Assembly: GCA_003576905.1 (NCBI GenBank) | Contig: QEVG01000003.1 | Coordinates: forward strand, 137,130-201,129 | Length of the DNA: 64,000 nt | Source of the DNA: Planctomycetota bacterium | Lineage (GTDB): Bacteria > Planctomycetota > Phycisphaerae > UBA1845 > UTPLA1 | Reading direction: 5' to 3' | Shown here: positions 25,046 through 34,152 of the stretch, piece by piece | How the letters are laid out: the number at the start of each line of letters is the position of its first letter | Position numbering within the stretch: position 1 is the stretch's first letter | Notes under the pieces: generated by a model | The model's input: the letters and a program-made list of their open reading frames with translations, nothing else | What the model was told of the DNA's origin: nothing | Database searches by the model: none | Program-made: the position numbers and the translations under genes

Positions 25046-27691
25046 ATGAAGACCCTTCCACCACCGCCCGCTGTCCCGATTCGACTCGGCGGCATTGCGC
25101 TCGTGGCTCTGGCAGCCCTCGCCTTTGGCTGGCCCACGCTCGACGGGGACTTCCTCAGCGGCGACGATCGGCGATTCATCATCGAGCATTACCTCGTCAA
25201 TCACCCCTCGCCGGAGAACGCCGCGCGCCTGTTTGCCATCCTTCACGACGACCTCTACCAGCCCCTTCCCATGCTCTCGTTCCAGATGGACTATGCCCGG
25301 TCGGTGCCAACGCCCGACAGCCGCTACCCCGTCAGCGCAAGGGCATTTCACGAGACCAATCTCGCCCTCCACGTCATGTGCAGTGTCCTCGCGGCACTGG
25401 TGGCGACGCGCCTGGCCGGCTGCCGTCGAATCGGAGTCATTACCGGGCTGATGTTCGGTTGCCACCCCTTCGCTCTCGAACCAGTCGCATGGATCAGCGG
25501 CCGGATGGTGCTTCTCGCGACGCTCTTTTCGCTGACGACGATGCTGGCCTGTTTCGCGCTCCGGTCAAGCCGGCCGCAGACTGAACCTGCACCGACCGGC
25601 GTGGCACAGCAGGGGGATCCGTCCGACCCCCTCGCCCCCCGTCTCACCGTGTCGCCGGTTCGACTCACCTTCGCCGAGGGAGCGGCGTACGTATCGTGGA
25701 CTCTGGCGCTCCTGTCGAAAGTCCTCCCCACCGTGCCCCTCGCCCCGCTCTTTGCCGATTGGCAGCTTCAAAAGCGCGTGGCCTCCCCGGCGCGCCGCCT
25801 CTATGCAATCCTCATCGTTCTCTCCATCGCCGCGACCGGCATGGTCTATGCCGCGACACAGCGTGCCGGCTTTGTCGAGGGTGTTGACATTGAGCGAACC
25901 ACCCCACTTCCGCTGCATGTCCTGCTCGCGCTCGGCTACTACCTGCGGAACTACGTGCTTCCCGGTTCCCTCGCGGCCTGGTCGCCGCCACCCGAACAGG
26001 TCGCAATCGGTTCTCCCGCCGCGCTTGTCGCGTTTGGTGAGGCGGCGGTCTTCATTGCCCTTCTCGCGCTGACGCGGCGAAGGAACCCGAGCGCATTTCT
26101 GGGCCTGGTCCTTTTCGCGATTCTCCTTGCCCCTTTCCTGCTGGCCGGCGCGGGAAGGCGGTTCCTCGCCGCTGATCGGTACATGTATCTTCCGATTCTC
26201 GGCCTGCATCTCAGTGTGGCCGCAATGGCAATCGCGCTTCTCGATCGACTCGCGACGCGGCTTCCCCAGCCCCACGCCCGGGTTGCCGTCGGAGTTCCCG
26301 TCCTGCTGGTTCTCGCGGCATGGCTGACCGCCGCCTGGCGTCTCGCGCCATCGTGGCGCGACACGATTCGCCGTGATCTGCGCGTCGCGCAGGTTTACCC
26401 CGACAGCCCACTGGCCCATGCCGAACTCGCCAAGGCATTCAACTTCATGGAAGACCCGGAAGAATCCATCCGCGTCGTCGAAGCGGCGCGGAAGCGGTGG
26501 CCTCATAACCCGCGGCTCGCCGCCGCCATCGGTGAGTCCTATCGCATGCTGGAGGACTGGCCGCGCGCCAAGGACGAGCTTCAGTTCGCCGCCAGCCGAA
26601 TGCCCCGCCACCTGATCACGCATTACCGCCTCGGGCAGGTCTACGAAAAGCTCGACCAGCACGATCGCGCCCGCGTCGAGTTCGAGCATGTCCTGACCGT
26701 CGCCCCGTCGTATCTGCCGGCGCGAATGGCCCTGGCGCGAAGCTACCAGGCCACCGGCAACATCGACAAGGCGGCTGAGCATTACGAGATCGCCCTCGGA
26801 ATCAACCCGCGAAGCCGGAATGCAAGATTCAGCCTCGCCGAAATCCGCATCAGGCAATTCGATTGGCCGGCCGCCGAGCATCTCCTGCGCGAGCTGCTCC
26901 GCACGGAGCCCGACGACGGCCCCGCGCGGCTCAATCTCGCTGTCGCACTGGCGAACCAGAATCGCGGCGACGAGGCGCTGGCAATCTATGACGCGCTCGC
27001 CGCGCAGCAGCCCGAAAACTCCATCGTCCGCGTCAATCGTGCCTCCATTCTGGCATCACGAGGCGATGCGGCCGCCGCCGAGCGGGACTACCGGGCGGTG
27101 CTTGCGAACGACCCCGGCCACGCCGACGCAGCCATCGGCCTGCATATCGTCCTTCTTGAGCAGAGACGCTACGCCGAATTGCCGGGTATATGGGAAGCGT
27201 ATCGCGCGGCGGCGCCCGACGATCAGCGGACGATCGGCTGGCAGGCGTGGGCCGACGCGCTGAGCAACCAGCTGAACACCTCTGATGATGGTACGCGCTG
27301 GCTGCATCTCCACGACCCTTTCTTGGGGTGGGCCATGGCGTGGGACGCGATCAAGTCGGGCGACACGCTTACCGTTCGAAAGCGACTCGGCCCGCCGGAA
27401 GTGCCCGATCCTGTCACGCCGGAAAAGCGACAGGAAATGCGGGCCATCCTCTCGGCACTGGACAGTCTTCCAGAGGCTGCCAAGGAATCGCCGATCGGCG
27501 TCTATGCCCTGGCCCGCGCGGCCCTGCACGGCGGAGATGTCCCGCTTGCGCGAAGCGCCGCAGAGAGGGTCGTCGCCCTGAGCGACGACGACGTCCACCG
27601 AGACGGCGCGCGCCTGATTCTGGAGGCGATCAATTCGGTTCGCCCCGGGGGCTCGCCGGCTTCGCAATCAGCGCCGCGTTTACAAGATTGA
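25046..27691 (+). CDS. TMTC-like membrane protein: GT-C glycosyltransferase domain plus TPR repeats
   Basis: An 881-residue membrane protein. The first ~450 residues hold about ten membrane helices. After the first helix is an acidic loop SGDDRRF, where GT-C enzymes place catalytic acids. Later comes HPFALEPVAWISGR, close to the HPxHxEAVAWISGR motif of TMTC-type O-mannosyltransferases, and ADRYMYLP, also seen in that family. From ~460 onward there are at least eight tetratricopeptide repeats (for example the LAHAELAKAFNF and HYRLGQVYEKL helices). It may glycosylate proteins or glycans on the outer face of the membrane from a lipid-linked sugar. It is divergent to folP and convergent with the NPCBM gene, overlapping that gene's 3' end by 62 bases. 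Confidence 0.78.
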   Translation: MKTLPPPPAVPIRLGGIALVALAALAFGWPTLDGDFLSGDDRRFIIEHYLVNHPSPENAARLFAILHDDLYQPLPMLSFQMDYARSVPTPDSRYPVSARAFHETNLALHVMCSVLAALVATRLAGCRRIGVITGLMFGCHPFALEPVAWISGRMVLLATLFSLTTMLACFALRSSRPQTEPAPTGVAQQGDPSDPLAPRLTVSPVRLTFAEGAAYVSWTLALLSKVLPTVPLAPLFADWQLQKRVASPARRLYAILIVLSIAATGMVYAATQRAGFVEGVDIERTTPLPLHVLLALGYYLRNYVLPGSLAAWSPPPEQVAIGSPAALVAFGEAAVFIALLALTRRRNPSAFLGLVLFAILLAPFLLAGAGRRFLAADRYMYLPILGLHLSVAAMAIALLDRLATRLPQPHARVAVGVPVLLVLAAWLTAAWRLAPSWRDTIRRDLRVAQVYPDSPLAHAELAKAFNFMEDPEESIRVVEAARKRWPHNPRLAAAIGESYRMLEDWPRAKDELQFAASRMPRHLITHYRLGQVYEKLDQHDRARVEFEHVLTVAPSYLPARMALARSYQATGNIDKAAEHYEIALGINPRSRNARFSLAEIRIRQFDWPAAEHLLRELLRTEPDDGPARLNLAVALANQNRGDEALAIYDALAAQQPENSIVRVNRASILASRGDAAAAERDYRAVLANDPGHADAAIGLHIVLLEQRRYAELPGIWEAYRAAAPDDQRTIGWQAWADALSNQLNTSDDGTRWLHLHDPFLGWAMAWDAIKSGDTLTVRKRLGPPEVPDPVTPEKRQEMRAILSALDSLPEAAKESPIGVYALARAALHGGDVPLARSAAERVVALSDDDVHRDGARLILEAINSVRPGGSPASQSAPRLQD

Positions 27692-28835
27692 CCCTATCCT
27701 GCGTGTCGCCGCCCGCCCCGAAGCCGACTTCGATTACGAGCTCCTTCGCACCGGTCACGGAGACATCGACTTCGACCGGCGCCGCGGCGTGCCTGATATG
27801 CTCCCAGCCCGCTGCGGCGCGTCCGTCCACGAAAACGCGCACGTCCGCATCGGCAAGCGGACCCGCGGAATCATCGATCCCGACCAATCCTCGAAACCGT
27901 TCGTATTGGCCATCCAGCTTCCATGCGATGCGGCAGGCCGAATGAAGCCCGATCCCCCGATCGTAGGCCCGCCCGCCCAGCCCCAATGGCCCGCCGGTGA
28001 CGCACCGATCCATCCGGTATGGCCATCGCATGTCCATGTACGGTATCAACTCGTACTTCGCGGGCGCCAGCGCGCTGAGCCACGACCGCCGGCCCCCGAG
28101 CACCTCGATACACCGCACGCGCTCGATCGGCACGGACAAGCCCTTTCCATCGACGGTTCGCGCCTCGGCATCGTCGAATACAATCCGACTCTCCTTGACG
28201 CGAAATTCCCTCATGGCGAACACCGCCCCATCCACAAGTCGAACCAACGCCCGGAGCCCCCCGGCCGACTTCGCCCCTGTCGCCGCCAGGGATACTCTCT
28301 GCACGCTGTCCCATGACACGTCGCGGTCATTGTCACCATCAAACACGGAGATGGACTGGCGCGAAAACTGCGAAACCGCGCCCCGAAGGACATCGCCTCC
28401 CACAAGTCCGACTACATCCTCGTCCGAGTCCGCCGCTTCGATCAACGAGGTGTCGCCACGCCGCCGAATTTCGGCGATTACGCCGATGGGAATCGTCAAT
28501 TCGCCCAGTCCGAAACTCCGGATTTCCAGCGACTTGACGCCTCCCCCGGTAACCTCGCACGCAAGCACGCCCCCGCCACGTGTGCGCACCTCCCATGTGC
28601 CCTGCGACGTCGTCTCCGCGGCGGACGCGCCAAGTTCGATCGTGTCCACGTCTGACCAATTCATAGGGCCCGGCCGCCCGCCCTCCGGAACAGGCCCCTG
28701 CCCTGGAAACGAAAGTCCGTCAAGCGACATGCGCTGCCGCGCGCCGTCCACCGACACCAGCGTCCACGGCTCCCCTCCCCAGGCCGCCGCGACCGACACC
28801 CCCCCCAGGAGAATCCAGGCACCGCACTTGCTCAT
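27630..28835 (-). CDS. Exported protein with C-terminal NPCBM carbohydrate-binding domain
   Basis: A 401-residue protein, last gene of the moxR operon. The ATG at 28835 gives a clean signal peptide (MSKCGAWILLGGVSVAAAWG) and lies 8 bases after the preceding stop. The middle consists of beta-rich repeats without a named family. The C-terminal ~140 residues match the NPCBM fold: YDRGIGLHSACRIAWKLDGQYERFRGLVGIDD, followed by the VRVFVDG and KELVIEVGFG strands. NPCBM modules bind polysaccharide and are common on planctomycete secreted enzymes. No catalytic domain is visible. Confidence 0.82.
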   Translation of the reverse strand: MSKCGAWILLGGVSVAAAWGGEPWTLVSVDGARQRMSLDGLSFPGQGPVPEGGRPGPMNWSDVDTIELGASAAETTSQGTWEVRTRGGGVLACEVTGGGVKSLEIRSFGLGELTIPIGVIAEIRRRGDTSLIEAADSDEDVVGLVGGDVLRGAVSQFSRQSISVFDGDNDRDVSWDSVQRVSLAATGAKSAGGLRALVRLVDGAVFAMREFRVKESRIVFDDAEARTVDGKGLSVPIERVRCIEVLGGRRSWLSALAPAKYELIPYMDMRWPYRMDRCVTGGPLGLGGRAYDRGIGLHSACRIAWKLDGQYERFRGLVGIDDSAGPLADADVRVFVDGRAAAGWEHIRHAAAPVEVDVSVTGAKELVIEVGFGAGGDTQDRVNLVNAALIAKPASPRGEPN

Positions 28836-28843
28836 GATGACAC

Positions 28844-29980
28844 TCACTTCTGAAAAATCGGCAGCGTCTGCTTGGGAATCTGGAGGATGATCAGTGCCAT
28901 CGCGGTGCCGTACTCGCTGCCCGCCTGGCCGTGCCAGTATCCCTCGGCCGTCTGCTTGCTGATGAGTTCCTCCCGTACCGCCGGCCACCACTTTCGCCAG
29001 TGATCGCCGCCTGCCATGTACATCGCCTGCGCCGCGTAATAGTGCCCGTAAAAGTAGTGCGTCTGTTCCTGCGTCCGACCGGGCATGAACTTCATCAGGT
29101 ATGCCAGCCCGCGCTTGATCGATTCGTCTTCGTGGATGCCCGAGTAATACAGCGCTGCGACGCCCGCCGCCGACCGTGCAAACATCGATCCCGCTGAATC
29201 AAGCATGTAACGAAATCCACCATCCGGGTTCTGGCTGTCATGCACATACCTGATCGCCCGGTCGATGGTGCTCTTTGGCACGTCGATGCCGGCGTTGCGC
29301 GCCGAGCGAAGCGCCATCACCTGGCAGATCGTCACGGACAGGTCCGCATCCGCCCGAACCGGGTGGTATCTCCAGCCGCCCTGATCGTTCTGTGTGCGGA
29401 CGATCAGCGCCACCGCCTTCTCCAGCTTCTCGCGAAGATCGGGCCGAGGCGACATGCCGTACATCTCGCCGAGAAACAGCGTCGCGAATCCGTGCCCGTA
29501 CATGGGCCCATAGGAGGTCTCCGCCGCGACCAGCCCCGACTGCTCCGACGCCGAGTTGAGGATGAAATCAAGTCCCTTCTCCACGTTCTTCGCGTACCGC
29601 CCCCGGCCCGGCACGCTCCCCTCCCCCACAAACGCCAGGCATGCCAGCGCCGTAATCCCCACGTGGCGACCGTACTGGGACTGGCTGCCGAAGGAGCCGT
29701 CCTTCTCCTGCTGCCGCGCCAGCCACGCCAGTCCGCGATCCATGCATGACTGGAGTTGCGGCGTCGGCTCGTTCAGCGAGGCCAGCTCCGCCGCCGACTG
29801 TTCAGATGCGCCGCGCGCCGAGGCCGGAGTATCCTGGGCGCGTGCGGTCCACATTTGACCCCACAGCACGCAACCGAGACTAAGGCAAAGTCGCAGCGCG
29901 TCGCCCCGGCCCCTGCACAGGGCATCGCGTCGCCGCGCGCATTTTTCTTCCGCCGACAATCGAGGTGCTTGTTGGTACAT
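28844..29980 (-). CDS. Exported prenyltransferase/squalene-oxidase repeat protein
   Basis: A 378-residue protein with an alpha/alpha-toroid repeat. An N-terminal hydrophobic stretch ending TARAQ gives a likely signal peptide cut near residue 49. At least four repeats with QW-like cores follow: LAWLARQQEKDGSFGS, RTQNDQGGWRYHP, SQNPDGGFRYM and SKQTAEGYWHG, each spaced by helices. The catalytic DxDD of true squalene-hopene cyclases is not seen, so sterol or hopanoid cyclisation is not claimed. Planctomycetes carry many such proteins next to moxR/DUF58/BatA genes; they may bind peptides or glycans outside the membrane. Its ATG follows the preceding stop directly. Confidence 0.86.
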   Translation of the reverse strand: MYQQAPRLSAEEKCARRRDALCRGRGDALRLCLSLGCVLWGQMWTARAQDTPASARGASEQSAAELASLNEPTPQLQSCMDRGLAWLARQQEKDGSFGSQSQYGRHVGITALACLAFVGEGSVPGRGRYAKNVEKGLDFILNSASEQSGLVAAETSYGPMYGHGFATLFLGEMYGMSPRPDLREKLEKAVALIVRTQNDQGGWRYHPVRADADLSVTICQVMALRSARNAGIDVPKSTIDRAIRYVHDSQNPDGGFRYMLDSAGSMFARSAAGVAALYYSGIHEDESIKRGLAYLMKFMPGRTQEQTHYFYGHYYAAQAMYMAGGDHWRKWWPAVREELISKQTAEGYWHGQAGSEYGTAMALIILQIPKQTLPIFQK

Positions 29981-30646
29981 CTAATCCCGCCGATCCGCCT
30001 CGTCCGCCCGCCGCCGCGCTTCTTCCGCAAGATGACGGTAGTATGCCACAATCTGTTCCCGGTACTTGGAGACATACTCTTCGTCAAAGCCCTGGGCTAT
30101 CTCATCCCGATCTCGCTGCGGCAGAAAGCCCCAGCCGCGCGACAGTTCCGCCTTGTCGGACCGCCGCGCCTTGCCCTTGCCTGCCTCTCCGCCCGCCGGT
30201 GCCTGTCCGGACTCCTGTCCGGTCGAAGCATTTGGCGCCGCCGTCGAGGCACCCTGCTGAGGCACGGACTGTCGGCGCCCCGGTTTCGACTCCCTTTTTC
30301 TCCTGAAATTCGAGCCCCCACGCGTCCCAACCTGCGCTTTCCTGGCCTCTTCAATGAGTTTGTCGATTCCCGCGAGGACATCGGCCTGGGCCTTCTGCGT
30401 GCGTTCGCCGCAGTCCTCCTCGGTCTTCAGTAAGCGCGATGCTCGCTCCATGCGAGCGATCGTCTCCTCGGCCGCATCCAACGTGCTCGATTCCCCGTCG
30501 AGCAGTCGCTTCACGAGTTCCGGATCGACCGCGCCTGCCGGCTGCGAAGCGGGCGGCGGGCCAAGGGACCCGCTGGCCGAGGCCGGGGACTGGGGATCGG
30601 AAAGGATCGTCGCAGTCACGACCAGCAGCATGAGGTTTAGGTTCAC
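29981..30646 (-). CDS. Small exported protein of the moxR operon, Pro/Ser/Gln-rich
   Basis: A 221-residue protein of unknown family. The GTG start at 30646 overlaps the preceding TGA (GTGA), giving coupling; an in-frame ATG at 30631 is an alternative. A signal-like N-terminus (LNLMLLVVTATIL) is followed by a Pro/Ala-rich stretch, a helical region (about 40-105), a basic low-complexity segment and a C-terminal helix (FDEEYVSKYREQIVAYYRHLAEEARRR). Similar-looking terminal YxxYYRxLAE segments recur in planctomycete operons of this kind. Confidence 0.72.
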   Translation of the reverse strand: MNLNLMLLVVTATILSDPQSPASASGSLGPPPASQPAGAVDPELVKRLLDGESSTLDAAEETIARMERASRLLKTEEDCGERTQKAQADVLAGIDKLIEEARKAQVGTRGGSNFRRKRESKPGRRQSVPQQGASTAAPNASTGQESGQAPAGGEAGKGKARRSDKAELSRGWGFLPQRDRDEIAQGFDEEYVSKYREQIVAYYRHLAEEARRRADEADRRD

Positions 30647-33600
30647 TGTCGATCCTCCCGCGCCTGCTCCAGCATCCGGCCCGCCAGTTCGCGAATCTTG
30701 TCCTGCTGATCCGCAAGCCGTCGGACGTGTCGGCGCTGCTCCTCCGTCCGCGCGGCCGACTCAACGAGACGCTCGCCGAGCGATCTCGTCTGAACGGCGA
30801 CATCCGTCTGGAGCGATTTCAGAACCTTAAGCTCCGCCAAGGCCGGGACCGGCTTTCGCGCCGTCGGCTGTCCCGCCCCCCCGCTGCCGCCCCCGCCCTG
30901 ATCCTGCACAAAACGAGGATCCTTCCTGTCGCGCTGCTCCTTCGCCGAGTCGATCAGGCGATTCAGATCGCGGACAATACGGTCCTGGTCCGCCAGCGCG
31001 CCGTCGGCGTCCAGGCTCGTCAACTTCGCGGCCGCCGCGTTCATCAACTCCGCCACCCCTTCCAGAAGGTACGAGTACACGACGCTTTCGGCGGCCTGCT
31101 CCCGAACGGCCGTCAGCGGCGGGACGAGTTCCCGCTGATGACGGGCAGCTCGCGCGAGCCTCAGAGCATCCGCGCGGCCGAACTCACCCTGTTCGTCGCG
31201 CCGGGCCCGGATGTCCGCAGTCTCGGCCCGAAGGGCCTTCTGGCGCACGACCAGTTCGTTTAGTGCCTCAACGATGGCATCCAGCGACCGCTCGCCTCGT
31301 TCGCGGTCGACCTGCTCCTCCATGTCCTCCACGCGTACGAGCGCTTCCTGAAGTTCCTCCAGCGCGCTTTTCTGCGATTCTTCCGCCTCCGCGCCCTCCG
31401 CTCGAGACAGGAGATCCGCCGCGCCGCCCATGTGGCCGACCGCCGCGTCCATCGCCTCCCGCGCCGCACTGCCGTCGTCGGTTTCCGGCTTGATCAGCTT
31501 TGCCGTCTGCCGGGCGGTCGACCGAAGCCCGTCCTGCCGGTCGGCCTGCTCGGCCAGTTCGGCCTCCACGGCGGAATCATCCGCCTCGCGGCTTCTTCGG
31601 TTCCTCTCGATGAGCGCTGCTTGCGTCTCAATCAGCCTGCGGAGCCGCGCCGATAGCTCCCTGAGCTCGCGCGAGAGTTCCTCAAGTTGCCGCTCCGGCC
31701 GGTCGTCCAGTGCCGCAAGAATGGCTCTCATCGCGGCGGCGGCCTCGCGCTGAGCGCTGGACGCCGCCGAAAGCCGATTTGTCTGGATGGCTCCCGCGGC
31801 CTGGTCCATGCGCTCGAGAACGCCCTGCTGACGCCCGACGCTTGCTGCGTCGCGCAGTGACGCCGCCGCGGCGAGGTCCGTTTCGGCGCGTTGGCGGGCC
31901 CACGTCTGCATGGATGTCAGGAGCTGGTCGGTCTCGCCGCGGAGCTGACCCTGGGCCACCCCGCTGCGAAGCAAATCCTGTTGCAGCACCGCTTCAAGCT
32001 GATCGAGCGATCGTTCGCCCGACCGGCGCGTCAGTTGCGACACTTCGCGTTCCAGTCCCTCCTGCCGGTCGAGGGCATCGCGCAGGCGGCGAACCATGTC
32101 TTCGTATTCATCCCACTGCTCCATTTCCCGGAGCATCTCGTCGAGTGCCATAGCAACGTCGCCCTGGGCGTTCGCCGAAGCCAGAAGTGCCTCGTGCTGG
32201 CCTTCCGCGTCCGCCGCGCCCGCCGCCCGGCTCAATTGTTCCGAGGCCTGCCCGAGCAGCGTGACCGCCTGCCGGCCGAGGCGATGGGAGAGCGCGTCGG
32301 CCTTTTGAGCGGTCACGGTGTCCCCGGCGCCGTTGCGTGCCGCGTATTTCGAAAGTTCCGACAGCAACCGAGCGCCGGCGCCCGCACCCTCGCGGAGGCG
32401 CGCCACCTCGCCCGCAAGTTGCCGCGCCTCCGCGGACTGCGCCTCGGTCAGCGGGATCCGGGCCGTTGGTCCGGCATCCAGCACGGTCGTCTTCTGCCGC
32501 GCCTGTCGCACGGACCCGACGAGCCGCCGCAACTGATCCCGCGCCAGAAGAAGTTCCATTCGCAGGCGTTCGGCCAGCCGTGCCTCCGAGATGATCTGAA
32601 TACGGCCGACCGCGCTTCGCACCGGATCGCGCGGCGTGCCGTGCCTTACCAGCTCATCGCGGACCTCGACGAAGTACTCGACGGCCTCGCCCGGTGCGAG
32701 CTTCAGCGAGGCCAGATTCCATACGAAGGCGCTTTCGACGTTGCGCGCCGCGCCGGCCCCAACTCCCGCCTCGGCCAGTAGGTCCGCCACGACGTCGTGT
32801 GCGGCGCCCGCCTTGCCTCCAAGCAGCTGAAGACCCGCGATGCCCGCGTCGTCCCGCGCGGAAACGCGCAGATCGATGACGGCGCTGGCCGTCGCCTCGA
32901 TCACGGAGGCGGGAGCGCCGATGGTGACAGTCGGTGGTTCATCCGGCTTTACGATGAGTCGATACGCCGAACCGCCGCGCGACTCCAGTCCGAACCCGTC
33001 GACAATGCGAACCCGCAACGTGCCCGACTTCTCGGCGGCGAATTCAGCAAACAGCCAATCGCCGCCGCTCCCTCGCATCGCGACGGCCCGTTCGTCATCG
33101 AAGACGACCTCCGCCCGGGAAAGCCCCTCGCCGCTGATATGCTTGCTCGGCCGCGCCTCGAGGCGGATCTCGGCGCCTTCCATCACCTCGGCCTCGTGAT
33201 CCTCGAGCGATTCCTCGACCGGATCCCTTTGCGTCACGTACGACGGCGGCCGCACGAACATCCGCGCGCGGACCACCTCGGGGCGCCTGGCAACGCGCAG
33301 AAGGAACGGCGCGCCGGAGGTGTCGTCGTCCCCGGCCCGAAACGAGTAGCGCACCGGCCGGCGGATGTTCTCAAGTGTCATACGATAGACGCCATCCGTG
33401 TCGCGGCGCATGAGGCTCGTCTCGGTCCGACCCTCGCTGCTCTCCCAGGTCAGGAAGCACCGAAGCGTCGGTGTATCGCCCTTGAGCAGCCGCATCTCGG
33501 CGGTAAAGGTCTCGCCGAATGCCACGACCGCGTCGCCCGTAAGCGGCTCGATCTGGCGCGCCCTCGGCCATTGTGCTGGCGACAAGGGCGTCACCAGGCG

Positions 33601-34152
33601 TTCGATTCCCGTGGAGACGGCCCACGGAAGAAACCATCCCACGGCAAGCGCGCACAGGCAGAGCCCAAGCGCCCCGGCCGCCGCCGACGCCGCGCGACGC
33701 AGATTCACCAGGCGCGCTGCCGAGACCGCCGGGGCGACGCCGGCCGTATCATTCAGCACGCGATCCCACAGCGTTCGCGATCCGTCGCCCCCTTCTCGCA
33801 CGTAATCGAGCGCGCCGGCCAACAGATCGCGCGTCTCCGCCGGAAGTCCGTCGAGCGCCAACGCGAGCTGCCCGAGCGGAATCGGCGCAGCCAGCGGGCG
33901 AATGACGTGGCGATACATCCACACGCCGGTCCCGCTGCTCGCGATCATCAGAAAGACCACGCGGACAAACCAGGGAAACCGCACCAGCCAGTCCGCCGCC
34001 GCGACGACCGCCGCTCCCGCGATGAGCACGACGATGAGCTTCGCCAGCGCCTCAACCGCAAGTGCAAGACGCACCCGTGTCCGTACACGCCGCAGCGCCC
34101 GCAGCACCTGCTCCAGGGAGGCATCGGTCCCGGTCTGCCGTGCCGGCCTCAT
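30643..34152 (-). CDS. Giant DUF4175-like membrane protein with long coiled coil
   Basis: An 1169-residue protein. The ATG at 34152 overlaps the preceding stop in an ATGA. Two membrane helices (about 33-80) and a third (about 155-180) tether it. The next ~370 residues form repeated Ig-like beta domains facing the periplasm, with RPPSYVTQ and VKPDEPPTVTI boundaries. From ~600 to 1150 the sequence is almost entirely Arg/Glu/Ala/Leu heptads, a very long coiled coil, ending in a Gly-rich patch and a final helix. This layout matches the DUF4175 family found next to BatA/moxR genes. It is probably the envelope-spanning scaffold of the operon's complex. Confidence 0.84.
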   Translation of the reverse strand: MRPARQTGTDASLEQVLRALRRVRTRVRLALAVEALAKLIVVLIAGAAVVAAADWLVRFPWFVRVVFLMIASSGTGVWMYRHVIRPLAAPIPLGQLALALDGLPAETRDLLAGALDYVREGGDGSRTLWDRVLNDTAGVAPAVSAARLVNLRRAASAAAGALGLCLCALAVGWFLPWAVSTGIERLVTPLSPAQWPRARQIEPLTGDAVVAFGETFTAEMRLLKGDTPTLRCFLTWESSEGRTETSLMRRDTDGVYRMTLENIRRPVRYSFRAGDDDTSGAPFLLRVARRPEVVRARMFVRPPSYVTQRDPVEESLEDHEAEVMEGAEIRLEARPSKHISGEGLSRAEVVFDDERAVAMRGSGGDWLFAEFAAEKSGTLRVRIVDGFGLESRGGSAYRLIVKPDEPPTVTIGAPASVIEATASAVIDLRVSARDDAGIAGLQLLGGKAGAAHDVVADLLAEAGVGAGAARNVESAFVWNLASLKLAPGEAVEYFVEVRDELVRHGTPRDPVRSAVGRIQIISEARLAERLRMELLLARDQLRRLVGSVRQARQKTTVLDAGPTARIPLTEAQSAEARQLAGEVARLREGAGAGARLLSELSKYAARNGAGDTVTAQKADALSHRLGRQAVTLLGQASEQLSRAAGAADAEGQHEALLASANAQGDVAMALDEMLREMEQWDEYEDMVRRLRDALDRQEGLEREVSQLTRRSGERSLDQLEAVLQQDLLRSGVAQGQLRGETDQLLTSMQTWARQRAETDLAAAASLRDAASVGRQQGVLERMDQAAGAIQTNRLSAASSAQREAAAAMRAILAALDDRPERQLEELSRELRELSARLRRLIETQAALIERNRRSREADDSAVEAELAEQADRQDGLRSTARQTAKLIKPETDDGSAAREAMDAAVGHMGGAADLLSRAEGAEAEESQKSALEELQEALVRVEDMEEQVDRERGERSLDAIVEALNELVVRQKALRAETADIRARRDEQGEFGRADALRLARAARHQRELVPPLTAVREQAAESVVYSYLLEGVAELMNAAAAKLTSLDADGALADQDRIVRDLNRLIDSAKEQRDRKDPRFVQDQGGGGSGGAGQPTARKPVPALAELKVLKSLQTDVAVQTRSLGERLVESAARTEEQRRHVRRLADQQDKIRELAGRMLEQAREDRQ

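Noticed and set aside
25565..26881. 438-residue reverse open frame
   Set aside because: Antisense to the TMTC-like gene; composition is Arg/Gly/Glu-rich without family motifs.
28844..29980. Squalene-hopene cyclase
   Set aside because: The QW-like repeats are present but no DxDD catalytic motif was seen, and the protein is roughly half the usual length.
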